Positions 1-7,933 of a DNA stretch of 64,000 bases are shown here, in pieces. The notes beneath the pieces were generated by a model. It was not told the DNA's origin and did not search any database. It was given only the letters and a program-made list of their open reading frames with translations. How positions within the stretch are numbered: position 1 is the stretch's first letter; every line of letters begins with the position of its first letter. Source of the stretch: CBDFGN01 sp965247065 (GTDB taxonomy: Bacteria > Bacteroidota > Bacteroidia > Cytophagales > Cyclobacteriaceae); contig CBDFGN010000006.1 in the NCBI GenBank assembly GCA_965247065.1, positions 2,728,001 to 2,792,000 on the forward strand, written 5' to 3'. A program made the translations under genes and the position numbers.

Positions 1-4
1 CATC

Positions 5-397
5 TTATTGAATGATCTTTTTCACCCTTTCGCCATCCTTTAAAAACTCTTCCCAATCTCTGGGGCTGTCGTAGAGTTTACTTTCCAGGGACTCCATGTA
101 GCTATCCCGTTGCTCTCCACTGGGCAGCTTCCCTCCTTGCTCTTCAAGGATCTTTATATGCTCCTTCCCGAAGTCCTCGGCCTTCACCAATCCCATTCCT
201 GGGATGTGGATGTGCTCCTTTTTCAATATTCTCTTGCCCTTTGGCATCTCTACCTTGTTTTTCTTCTCTGACTCCAATTGCTTGATCTGTTCCTTTAGGC
301 TCTCGACTTCCTCGTCATAGCCCTGCTTCATTTCCGCAACCTCAGCTGCTAGCTTTTCGAGATCGGGTGCCTGTCCGTTTGTTTGCTTTTTTGCCAT
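5..397 (-). CDS. Hypothetical phage protein with N-terminal coiled coil
   Basis: The product is about 130 residues if it starts at the Met of MAKKQ; an ATG six codons upstream (415) would also work. Residues 15-50 are rich in Glu, Lys and Leu in a heptad-like pattern, suggesting a coiled coil, followed by a basic stretch and an acidic C-terminal half. It lies immediately after the coiled-coil gene at 342-560 and overlaps it by about 56 bases. Its place downstream of the major capsid gene suggests a head or connector accessory role, but no family is recognised. Confidence 0.6.
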   Translation of the reverse strand: MAKKQTNGQAPDLEKLAAEVAEMKQGYDEEVESLKEQIKQLESEKKNKVEMPKGKRILKKEHIHIPGMGLVKAEDFGKEHIKILEEQGGKLPSGEQRDSYMESLESKLYDSPRDWEEFLKDGERVKKIIQ

Positions 398-560
398 CTT
401 TTGGATCGGTAACATCGCCCCATCGCTTGATCCAGTTCAGCTCCTCACGCATCGAATAAATCGTGTTCTGCGTCCGAGATCTTCCCGCCTTCACCTTCTG
501 CACCTCTTTTTCAAGGTCGCTCAGGGCCTGCTCCAGTTTATTTAATTTATCTGTTATCAT
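342..560 (-). CDS. Small coiled-coil phage protein
   Basis: This 72-residue protein has a predicted coiled coil in residues 1-45 (repeating Leu and Glu/Lys) and a very basic tail rich in Lys, Arg and Ser. It follows the major capsid gene after a gap of about 90 bases that holds a GC-rich inverted sequence (around 576-600), which might be a terminator or attenuator. No family is recognised. The basic tail could bind DNA, but that is only inference. Confidence 0.55.
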   Translation of the reverse strand: MITDKLNKLEQALSDLEKEVQKVKAGRSRTQNTIYSMREELNWIKRWGDVTDPKDGKKANKRTGTRSRKASS

Positions 561-650
561 TCTTTCTAAGGAGTTCCCCGGTCAGTTGCCCGACCGGGGA
601 TAGGGACAAAGCAAGTATTTTTTACGCTTCAATAAACCTCTGCCTTTATT

Positions 651-1571
651 TTAGGTGTAATAAACCACGTGTTCGCCAAACTTGAAATTGGTATCAACCG
701 CGCAATCAACCCGCACAAACCACGCTACTGAGTTGTTTTGAACGGGCATAATCTTGATCGATGCCTCTTCCAAATCCCTGAATCCTACCCAGAGGTTGGA
801 ACTGATTGAGGTATCGCCATAAGTAGCTATGACCTCATCATCCTGCATGCCTTCGAAAGCAACCAGGGGCTTGCCTCGGTATCTTACCGGGAATTCTCCA
901 CTGGGATCTTGTCCCTTGTTGGCTAACGCTTCGATGGCTGCTCCATACAAATCATGAGTATTCACAGATACCGCCATAAAGAATGACGGCTGATTCCGCG
1001 CAAACGTCGGGACAGCATTCCATACTTTTTCCAATTCCGCCAGGACGTTCCCCTCTGTGAGCGTCATCCCTACAATGTCCACCACGTCGCCATCAGCCGC
1101 AGCCTTGGTTCGGTAACCGTCAAACTTGTTATCAGGATCAGATCCCGCAAGATCCCCCTGCCACAAGTTCTTCCCCATGTAGGGGCCGATACCATTCGTT
1201 CCCCCCAGGACCAATTCAATAATCCCAGCCTCCACTTCGGGGGCCAGCGTTCTTTCCATTGGTGAATTACCTCCACCCTGGAACGGGTCCCAATCATCGT
1301 CGAAGTCATTCGGGTCAAACTCCTGGTATATCAAAAACGGGTCAGGCGTTAAATCCTTCTCGTCCTTGGTAAATGTTCCACTTGAGGAAGGGGTCGCGGC
1401 ATAACTCTGGACTAATGCGCCCGATTGGAAATTGTTGATGTAGCGACTCTTGGCGATGTTTTCCTCGATGTGAACGAATCCCCCTTCGAAGAGTTCGTTT
1501 CCAACATCCATCAGAGTAAATAACGTCGCTACTGCATCTCCCGCGTAATTTGATGTAAGTGCAAATGCCAT
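651..1571 (-). CDS. Phage major capsid protein
   Basis: This 306-residue protein fits the size and position of a major capsid protein: it directly follows a ClpP-type prohead protease/scaffold gene (12-base gap) and is followed by small head-region genes. It has no membrane segment. The sequence has the mixed acidic, Gly- and Asn-rich character of HK97-fold capsid proteins and ends in a beta-rich segment (FGEHVVYYT). The identification rests mainly on context and length, since distant HK97 capsids share little sequence. It would assemble the icosahedral shell around the scaffold domain of the neighbouring protein. Confidence 0.7.
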   Translation of the reverse strand: MAFALTSNYAGDAVATLFTLMDVGNELFEGGFVHIEENIAKSRYINNFQSGALVQSYAATPSSSGTFTKDEKDLTPDPFLIYQEFDPNDFDDDWDPFQGGGNSPMERTLAPEVEAGIIELVLGGTNGIGPYMGKNLWQGDLAGSDPDNKFDGYRTKAAADGDVVDIVGMTLTEGNVLAELEKVWNAVPTFARNQPSFFMAVSVNTHDLYGAAIEALANKGQDPSGEFPVRYRGKPLVAFEGMQDDEVIATYGDTSISSNLWVGFRDLEEASIKIMPVQNNSVAWFVRVDCAVDTNFKFGEHVVYYT

Positions 1572-1583
1572 TGTTTCTTTACT

Positions 1584-2672
1584 TTAAAATCGACTGAAAA
1601 TCTTGGTCCTGTTTCGTGCGTTGTCCTCTCTCCTTTTCTTTGCTTCCTCATACCTCAACCGGGCATCCGATTTGGTCTCTAGCTTGGCCCCGCCAAACTG
1701 TCCCATCAAGCTCATCCCCGGAGCCCCAGGGGGCTGCCCGTGACTCTGAACGCCCTTGGCTAACTGAGTGACCTGATCCTTCAGGGCCTCATTCTGCTCT
1801 TTGGAGGTTTTCAGCTCATCAACCAGCTGGTCGATCTTCTGTTCAATAACCTCCTCGGCAACAGGTTCTTCAATGGACGAAACCTTGCCGTCCTCAACCT
1901 TGATCACCTTGCCATCTTCAAGCGTGTAGTCCCCATTTTCCAGGACTACCTCCTGCTCGTCCTGCATCCTTGATAATTCCGAACCCTCTGCAAGCTCCTC
2001 ACCTTTCACAATGATTTCCCCGCCTTCCTGGAGTTTGACAGTCATAATCTTGGGTTCCGGTGCGAACATCTTGATAGCATCGTCCAGCTTCGCACTCAAT
2101 TTCTTAATTCCTTTCATAACGATATTGTTATTGTTAACTTTTTCCGGTTTAACATAAGCCAACGCCTCAATGCGCTCCATCTTGGCAGTTGCAAATCCCT
2201 TCTCCACCGCCTCCTCCGCATTCATCCACGTTTCCTCCTTCATTAGATCATCCAGGTCCTTATCGGAAAGATTTGTGCCAGTCTGATATACTTTTATTGC
2301 TTTTTCCTCAAATGCCTGCAACCTCTCCGCCACTTTTTCCATGTCCTCTTTGTCCCCCTCAGCGAACGTGGTTGGATTATGTATCATTATCTCACCGTTC
2401 TCCGCAATCTCCCTTTCTCCCCCTGCCATGAAGATCACTGAAGCAATCGAGGCGGCTAATCCATCAACGACCGTTTTCACCTTTTTCCCGCTCGCTATCA
2501 GGGCATCATAAATCAAAAACCCCTCAAATACATCTCCACCTCGTGAGTGAATGTTCACCGCTACCTCGTCCCCTTCAAGAGCCTCTATTTGCTCCTTAAA
2601 CCACTTGGCAGAAACACCTCCCCATTCCTCTGCTCCTTGGAATATGTCGCCATATACATTAATTGCTGGCAT
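1584..2672 (-). CDS. ClpP-like prohead protease with C-terminal scaffold domain
   Basis: This is a 362-residue S14-family protease fused to a scaffold-like tail. Residues 1-175 match the ClpP/phage protease fold: an early GDIF strand, the RGGDVFEG turn at 44-51, the catalytic serine in GLAASIAS (Ser75) and the catalytic histidine in MIHNP (His98). Residues from about 190 onward are acidic and beta-rich, then form a coiled coil near 265-300 and a basic, Gly/Pro-containing C-terminus. Such fusions supply both maturation protease and internal scaffold during head assembly. It overlaps the upstream gene by 14 bases and precedes the capsid gene, the standard order for this pair. Confidence 0.88.
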   Translation of the reverse strand: MPAINVYGDIFQGAEEWGGVSAKWFKEQIEALEGDEVAVNIHSRGGDVFEGFLIYDALIASGKKVKTVVDGLAASIASVIFMAGGEREIAENGEIMIHNPTTFAEGDKEDMEKVAERLQAFEEKAIKVYQTGTNLSDKDLDDLMKEETWMNAEEAVEKGFATAKMERIEALAYVKPEKVNNNNIVMKGIKKLSAKLDDAIKMFAPEPKIMTVKLQEGGEIIVKGEELAEGSELSRMQDEQEVVLENGDYTLEDGKVIKVEDGKVSSIEEPVAEEVIEQKIDQLVDELKTSKEQNEALKDQVTQLAKGVQSHGQPPGAPGMSLMGQFGGAKLETKSDARLRYEEAKKRREDNARNRTKIFSRF

Positions 2673-2913
2673 TCTTCTTCTTTTTTTTCAACCTCTTTTC
2701 AATCAAATCAAAGTCCCACGTACGTGCCGGAGCCCGCTTGTGCTGCTTGACGTACTCTGCCTCAGCTATCGCTCTCCTTTCGGGATCTGCTGAGAACATT
2801 TTCGCATAATCCCCATTCCTTCCGATCAGCATCCCCTCCACTTCGGGAGTGATATTGTTTACGTGGTACTGTTCGCCATTGCTGTGGATCACTATGGTGG
2901 GATCTCTCAGCAT
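2659..2913 (-). CDS. Small hypothetical phage structural-region protein
   Basis: The 84-residue product has a beta-rich N-terminus and a very basic C-terminus with five consecutive lysines. It is packed between the tail-tube-like gene (1-base overlap at 2913) and the protease gene (14-base overlap), so it is probably translated as part of the same structural operon. No family is recognised. The lysine run derives from an A/T-rich stretch and should be checked for indels. Confidence 0.6.
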   Translation of the reverse strand: MLRDPTIVIHSNGEQYHVNNITPEVEGMLIGRNGDYAKMFSADPERRAIAEAEYVKQHKRAPARTWDFDLIEKRLKKKKKNASN

Positions 2914-3782
2914 TAGGTTATTACAATTATGCCATCACTGGTGGCAATTCCCGATGCGGTAGTAATCCGGATATAATAAGAAGCCGCAGCAAGAGCCACA
3001 CTCGATGTAATGGAAATATTAGTATCACTATCCACCGTATAGGCCGCTTGATTGGTGACCGCACTCGTCGACACATTGATAAAGTCAACGCTGTCCACAT
3101 CCTCAGTCGTCCCGGCAATGTCAAAGAAGTTTTCCCCGCTTACGTCAATATTGTCGCCTCCTGCCGTGTTCCCGGTTATCGGGGTAATATTGGTGACTTT
3201 GGGAGCGTGGTAAATGTCCTCGAAATCTCCCAGGGATGTGGCATAGTCGGTCTTGAGATACGTCTGTGGCATTTTTGATTCTGCCACTCCATCGGGATTC
3301 GTTCCCAACTGGATCGCAAACCCTCCATTGGTTTCCGCACTCTGGTACTCTTTGGTCAGCCCACCGTCTACCATTATCATCCCACTGCCTACCCCAAAGA
3401 CTTCAAAGGCGTTCGTATCTTGCTTCCGATGCCGCACCATCCCAATCCATAGCCCCTTGGCCATCCTTTCCAAATTATCCTTCGCATCCTGAGAATAATC
3501 GTGGACCATAAAAGGGAGATTATGCATGAAGAATACCCCCGCGGGAGTTCTCTTGCTCGTCAGGCTGGGCTTGATATTCCCTGCGAACCCTTCAAATAAA
3601 TAGCCCTTCCTGTTATTGGCTAAAGTATAGCCGGTAAGTGTCGTGGACCGACTTCCGCCCGAGGTGAACGTGATATTGTCGTGGGCGATTATTACCAGTT
3701 GATCGTGGAGGCCGGAAACGCCGGGGTTATCTATGTCATAATCAAACCCCTTTATTAAATCAACGTAATCTTGGATAGGCAT
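2913..3782 (-). CDS. Putative tail tube / major tail protein with C-terminal IPT/TIG-like domain
   Basis: The 289-residue protein has two parts. Residues 1-195 are beta-rich with no membrane segment and resemble a phage tail-tube or similar structural subunit. Residues about 195-289 look like an IPT/TIG immunoglobulin-like domain: the PKVTNITPITGNTAGG start and the repeated Asn/Ile/Thr beta strands are typical. Phage tail and capsid decoration proteins often carry Ig-like domains that bind surfaces weakly. It sits between tape measure and protease genes. The Ig-like domain is well supported; the tail-tube role is inferred from context. Confidence 0.6.
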   Translation of the reverse strand: MPIQDYVDLIKGFDYDIDNPGVSGLHDQLVIIAHDNITFTSGGSRSTTLTGYTLANNRKGYLFEGFAGNIKPSLTSKRTPAGVFFMHNLPFMVHDYSQDAKDNLERMAKGLWIGMVRHRKQDTNAFEVFGVGSGMIMVDGGLTKEYQSAETNGGFAIQLGTNPDGVAESKMPQTYLKTDYATSLGDFEDIYHAPKVTNITPITGNTAGGDNIDVSGENFFDIAGTTEDVDSVDFINVSTSAVTNQAAYTVDSDTNISITSSVALAAASYYIRITTASGIATSDGIIVIT

Positions 3783-3819
3783 AAATAAAGATACGTTCGT
3801 ACCCTATCCGTCCTGTACG

Positions 3820-4056
3820 CTACTTTTCTTCGGGAAGCATTTTAGGTAAGTCCAGCTTATTAATAATCCCTACTGCCTTCTCCACCGTCCGGATGCTCAC
3901 ACAGCATTTATTGGCCGTCAGGAAAAGCGCCTCGTCATACCCTTTCCCCATCTCCCGGAAGTCATGGAAAATGTCCGTATACTCCTTATAGAAAAGAAGT
4001 GTCTCCGCCTTGACCCCCGACTGTATGACGTGTTCCAGCTTTATATCTTCCATCAC
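3820..4056 (-). CDS. Small hypothetical phage protein, helix-turn-helix-like
   Basis: This 78-residue mostly helical protein overlaps the end of the tape-measure gene by 4 bases (ATGA at 4056-4053), so it is translationally coupled to it. The central stretch (ALFLTANKCCVSIRTVEKAV) has the pattern of a helix-turn-helix, but this may simply be a small helical bundle. Its role is unknown; position suggests a tail assembly or structural accessory. Confidence 0.6.
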   Translation of the reverse strand: MMEDIKLEHVIQSGVKAETLLFYKEYTDIFHDFREMGKGYDEALFLTANKCCVSIRTVEKAVGIINKLDLPKMLPEEK

Positions 4057-5840
4057 AAGTCTGCCCTATCTTCAACCTGGACCTTTTTGCTTAGCCCATC
4101 ATCAATATCAGTCACTAGAACTCTGGGAGCGGGAATCTCCCGAACCGCATCCGCAATCAGCGCGCTCAAATCTTCATTTCTCTGCGTGGCTCCTAAAGGG
4201 ACCCCACCCCCCTGGGCAAAAGTACCATTCGAGGCTCCTGTCCTGAACTGGTCGTTTATGGAACTGAGAAAATCCATACCTCCGCGGTTCATAACAAACA
4301 ATCCTTCCCCCCTCTCGGCCTCAAACCTTGTCCCGTCCGATCCATAAAATTGTGTTCCCCCCTCGGAATGCCTCCTGCCCCCGATCACATAGCCACCCTC
4401 TTTGAACGACAACCCAGCCATCTCTTGCACCGCCAAAGCGCCGTACGCTATCACCGCCGCCGCTGCTAACGCTCCTAGTACAGGGCCAACAATAGGAATC
4501 CCCGCAAGAGATTTATATGCCGCCACTGCCCCGGCCCGGGTGACGCCTATTGTTTCCTTGATGTTGGCCCTATTCTGCACCGCTCGGGCCGCTTTACCTG
4601 CTACTGTGCGCTCATCCAGCGCATGGACGAGTATCCCGGTAACCGATTCCTCAATGTCTCCCTTTACCTTAGCCCATTCCTTCTCCGCATCCGCCTGTTT
4701 TTGGTCCAATTCTGCCTTCTCGTCTGAAGCCTCTACAAGCGTTTCTATCTCTTTATCTATTCTCCCCTTGAAAGCCGCAAACAGCGAATCATGGTGCTCC
4801 TTGACCTGCTTCTGTTCCTCCTTCCTTTCCTTTTCTCTATCGGCCGCGAACTTCGATTCTTGCTCATTGAACCTGTTCTGCAACTCCCGCTGTCTGGCAA
4901 GAGATGCGGTTTCTAAATCGATCAGCTTTACCCTTTCCTCTATCATCGCCCGACGATCCTCCTCCGTAGATTCCGCCCTCTCAAAATCTTCTTCACTGAC
5001 CCGTACCCGCTCCCTCTGAAGTTCAAGCACCTGTTCCATGCCCTCAATCTCCAGGGCCGTCGCTTCCGCCAAAGCCTCACTGCGCACGTTATCGGCTAAG
5101 GTAAAATCCCGGGTCAGTCCGATCAGCTTCTCTATGGCATTACGCCGTTCGGCATCAAGTAATAGCTGGTCATTTTCTCTTTTTTCTAACCCGATCAGGG
5201 CGTTTTCAAGTTCAGTAGCGAGTTTGATCTCTTCGCGGATCTCCTCGGTAATCGAGACGATAACCTCTTTGGCCGAATTGAACCCGTCAACCATCTTATC
5301 GGTAGCATTCTCAACCCCGGTTCCCAACTGGATCACCCCGTCCCCTACCTTTTTGAAATCAAGGTCAATGATCCCCTCAAGGATTACGGCAAAGGCAGTA
5401 AACCGGTTTATGATATTCTTAACCAAGAAATTCCCCAGGTCAAGCAGCGTTTGCTTAGGATTGCTGAAGGCTTCGAACAGCATTTCCCCTACCATGCTAA
5501 CCCTATCGATCAGAACATCGACAATAGCCCCGAATGCAGCCGAAGCCACCCGCATGATCTCAATTCCTTTCTGGGTCTTGGTCAGAAAAGAAAACAGCGT
5601 TCCCAGGGCAAGGCTCAACGCCCCGATCACTGCCCCGATAGGCGTAGCAATGAATGCCAGGCCCGCCTTCGCCATCCCCTGTATCCCCTTGATAGCATTC
5701 GCAACAGGCCCTCCAAGTCCGCTTATAGCATCCCCGGCTTTGCCAGCCGATTCGCCCGTTTCGTCCAACTTGCCTCCCAGTTGCTCAACCTGCTCGTCGG
5801 AAAGTTTGATTTCAAGTATTACTTCTCTCTTCTCTGCCAT
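4053..5840 (-). CDS. Tail tape-measure protein
   Basis: The 595-residue protein has the hallmarks of a tape measure: a small N-terminal region, hydrophobic helices at about residues 45-95 (with the GAVIGALSLALGTL stretch), a long charged coiled coil from about 200 to 400, and a second hydrophobic Ala/Gly-rich segment at about 430-475. The C-terminus is Gly-rich (EGGYVIGGRRHSEGGTQF), a motif often seen near the end of Bacteroidota phage tape measures. It sets tail length and helps DNA injection. It is short for the class, which implies a short tail. It overlaps the 697-residue gene upstream by one base. Confidence 0.82.
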   Translation of the reverse strand: MAEKREVILEIKLSDEQVEQLGGKLDETGESAGKAGDAISGLGGPVANAIKGIQGMAKAGLAFIATPIGAVIGALSLALGTLFSFLTKTQKGIEIMRVASAAFGAIVDVLIDRVSMVGEMLFEAFSNPKQTLLDLGNFLVKNIINRFTAFAVILEGIIDLDFKKVGDGVIQLGTGVENATDKMVDGFNSAKEVIVSITEEIREEIKLATELENALIGLEKRENDQLLLDAERRNAIEKLIGLTRDFTLADNVRSEALAEATALEIEGMEQVLELQRERVRVSEEDFERAESTEEDRRAMIEERVKLIDLETASLARQRELQNRFNEQESKFAADREKERKEEQKQVKEHHDSLFAAFKGRIDKEIETLVEASDEKAELDQKQADAEKEWAKVKGDIEESVTGILVHALDERTVAGKAARAVQNRANIKETIGVTRAGAVAAYKSLAGIPIVGPVLGALAAAAVIAYGALAVQEMAGLSFKEGGYVIGGRRHSEGGTQFYGSDGTRFEAERGEGLFVMNRGGMDFLSSINDQFRTGASNGTFAQGGGVPLGATQRNEDLSALIADAVREIPAPRVLVTDIDDGLSKKVQVEDRADL

Positions 5841-7933
5841 TAGTACATTTTAACCAATTCCACCTGCGTTGACTTCCCGGACTCCCTGAACTCGATAATT
5901 TTATTCAGATAAAACAGCCCGTTCAAATTCACATCCTCAACGCTAACCTGCAATTCAATCACTCTTTTCCAGTTATATTCAACCACGTCCCTTTCTGTCA
6001 GCCTCATATAAACCTTGTAGGCTTTCTTTTGCTGGATCATATCGTAGAACCCGCGCCACGCATTCTGGGTAAGCCCGTCGCCGGACCCCAATGTGTGAAA
6101 GCCTATATGGTAGGTTTCGGTATCTGCATTACCAAATTCACCTACTTTATAAGCGCTAATAGTATCGGTAGTCGGCGTTGCATAGCCATCTGTTAGCTGG
6201 ACCTGGTGATCGCTTTCACTATACCTTCTCAGGATCCTGGGAAATAATCCCGTATTCTGTTGGACTATATCGTTATCATCAAGATAATATTTTTCAATGT
6301 GGCAGACAGATATATCATCTTCGGCTACCTTCAGGTAATTCGGCGCCGCCGCAGTGTCGGCCGATTCGGTGCAAGGCGCAAAGGGCAAAACTACAATATC
6401 CTTATCCTCAGAGAAATTAACCTCATCAGAAAGATCGAGCAGGCCAACATAATTACCTGATCCACCCCGCTGATAAAATTCTTCGTGATTTTGATTGTTC
6501 GCCGCCGGAATCAGCGGATCTTGTGCATACCACAAATAGTTCCGAGAAGGGTAGCTCTGGGGAAAACTCATTTCCACCGGCCTGCTGACATCAACCCTGG
6601 AACTCCAATCCAGCGGGTCCAAAAGGAACGTACCCATGTCGGTCTTTTCCCGCATTGAAAGTATCTGCACCGGATCATAGTTCCTGGTAGCCGTATTGAA
6701 CACCAAATGGGTGTTCATCATATTAAGTAACCCCTTAATGAAATCCGATATTTTCATAAACGGCATATTGGCCGCTACGTCAACCGAATTCCCTCCCGGT
6801 GCTGCCTTGTTTGAAATATTGAATTCCATGAACGTATCCGCTCCCGGGTTTCTGGTGTGGGTATTATGTACAATACCCACCGTAGTAATAGCACCAGTCG
6901 AAGTCTGAATATAGTAGGCTTCGGCGTGGATAATCTCGTTTTCCTCCCATAACAGAAAACCGGTATCCACCCGTACCGTCCTAATTCCCCCAGGAGCGAA
7001 CCAATTGTTTGTTATGCTCTCACTTACCTCGGCAACAGTTCCTTTTACGTCCGAGACAATACGTAGCTTGAAGGTGATCGTTCCAGTCAGGGTGTACACC
7101 CTGACAGATGCGGCACACGTTCCGTAAAATGCCTTGGACAGAGTGTACTTATAGTTGGTTGTCGCATCATACACCCCGTCCGTGTCCGAGGTTTCGGTAT
7201 TGTAGCCAATCTTTGTATTGACCTGTTTGGTCAGGGTCTGGTTGTTGGTTGACAGGTACGCCTTTGGTACGGTTGGCGTCCCGGTTGAAAGATATTCGTC
7301 ATTGACAAACGGAACAATTAAAGACGACGAGTCCCCAAGGTTATTAGATATGGTCCTACCCAGATGTGTGCTAATCTCAGTGATAAGATCAGAGACCACA
7401 AACGAATGATGGAAATACCGCAAATCAATTTCATGCCCGACCACCGGCAGCCTTCCGTAATTTATTACCGCAAACATGACATTCGTAGTAGCATTCATCC
7501 TGGTTTTTACATTAGCTACCGTAAGATCAAAATCATGGGCTGACAGATCAAGATCCTGCAACGTATCATCTCCCATTTTTTTAAAAAGATCATACGTACG
7601 GGCGTATATTGTCAATTCAATATCATCGTTAGTAATAGAATTCAGCACCCCGATCCCTTCGGTTACTATCTGCATACCATTCTGCTCAATTTGAGCAGGT
7701 AACCTTTTAAGATGAGAGGGGGGGTCGTTACTCAGCTGGCTTGTGAAGTTGCTGTCATAGTGAATTCTCTCGATTGCCAACAAATTATTCTTGGTCTTAG
7801 GAATTTTGAACCGGCGTGAAAAATCCCCTTGTTGTGTTCCGAGCTTAAACACATCATTTACCTGAAAAGTAACATGGACCTGTTCATTCTCAAATAGATC
7901 CAACTCATAATTGTTGAGCTGTACTTTAAGCAT
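5840..7933 (-). CDS. Large phage tail protein (distal tail / baseplate-like), unknown family
   Basis: This 697-residue protein opens with a beta-rich segment (LNNYELDLFENEQVHVTFQV) followed by a basic QGDFSRRFKIP motif; similar openings are, to my recollection, frequent in Bacteroidota prophage tail proteins. It has no membrane segment or signal peptide. It overlaps its upstream neighbour by 8 bases and the tape measure by one. Distal tail or baseplate function is inferred from size, position next to the tape measure and the beta-rich, Thr/Asn-rich composition. Confidence 0.65.
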   Translation of the reverse strand: MLKVQLNNYELDLFENEQVHVTFQVNDVFKLGTQQGDFSRRFKIPKTKNNLLAIERIHYDSNFTSQLSNDPPSHLKRLPAQIEQNGMQIVTEGIGVLNSITNDDIELTIYARTYDLFKKMGDDTLQDLDLSAHDFDLTVANVKTRMNATTNVMFAVINYGRLPVVGHEIDLRYFHHSFVVSDLITEISTHLGRTISNNLGDSSSLIVPFVNDEYLSTGTPTVPKAYLSTNNQTLTKQVNTKIGYNTETSDTDGVYDATTNYKYTLSKAFYGTCAASVRVYTLTGTITFKLRIVSDVKGTVAEVSESITNNWFAPGGIRTVRVDTGFLLWEENEIIHAEAYYIQTSTGAITTVGIVHNTHTRNPGADTFMEFNISNKAAPGGNSVDVAANMPFMKISDFIKGLLNMMNTHLVFNTATRNYDPVQILSMREKTDMGTFLLDPLDWSSRVDVSRPVEMSFPQSYPSRNYLWYAQDPLIPAANNQNHEEFYQRGGSGNYVGLLDLSDEVNFSEDKDIVVLPFAPCTESADTAAAPNYLKVAEDDISVCHIEKYYLDDNDIVQQNTGLFPRILRRYSESDHQVQLTDGYATPTTDTISAYKVGEFGNADTETYHIGFHTLGSGDGLTQNAWRGFYDMIQQKKAYKVYMRLTERDVVEYNWKRVIELQVSVEDVNLNGLFYLNKIIEFRESGKSTQVELVKMY

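Noticed and set aside
4402..5853. Long open frames on the plus strand opposite the tape measure (205 and 271 residues)
   Set aside because: They are Ser/Ala-rich mirror images of the coiled-coil coding strand, with no motif, and would overlap a well-supported gene.
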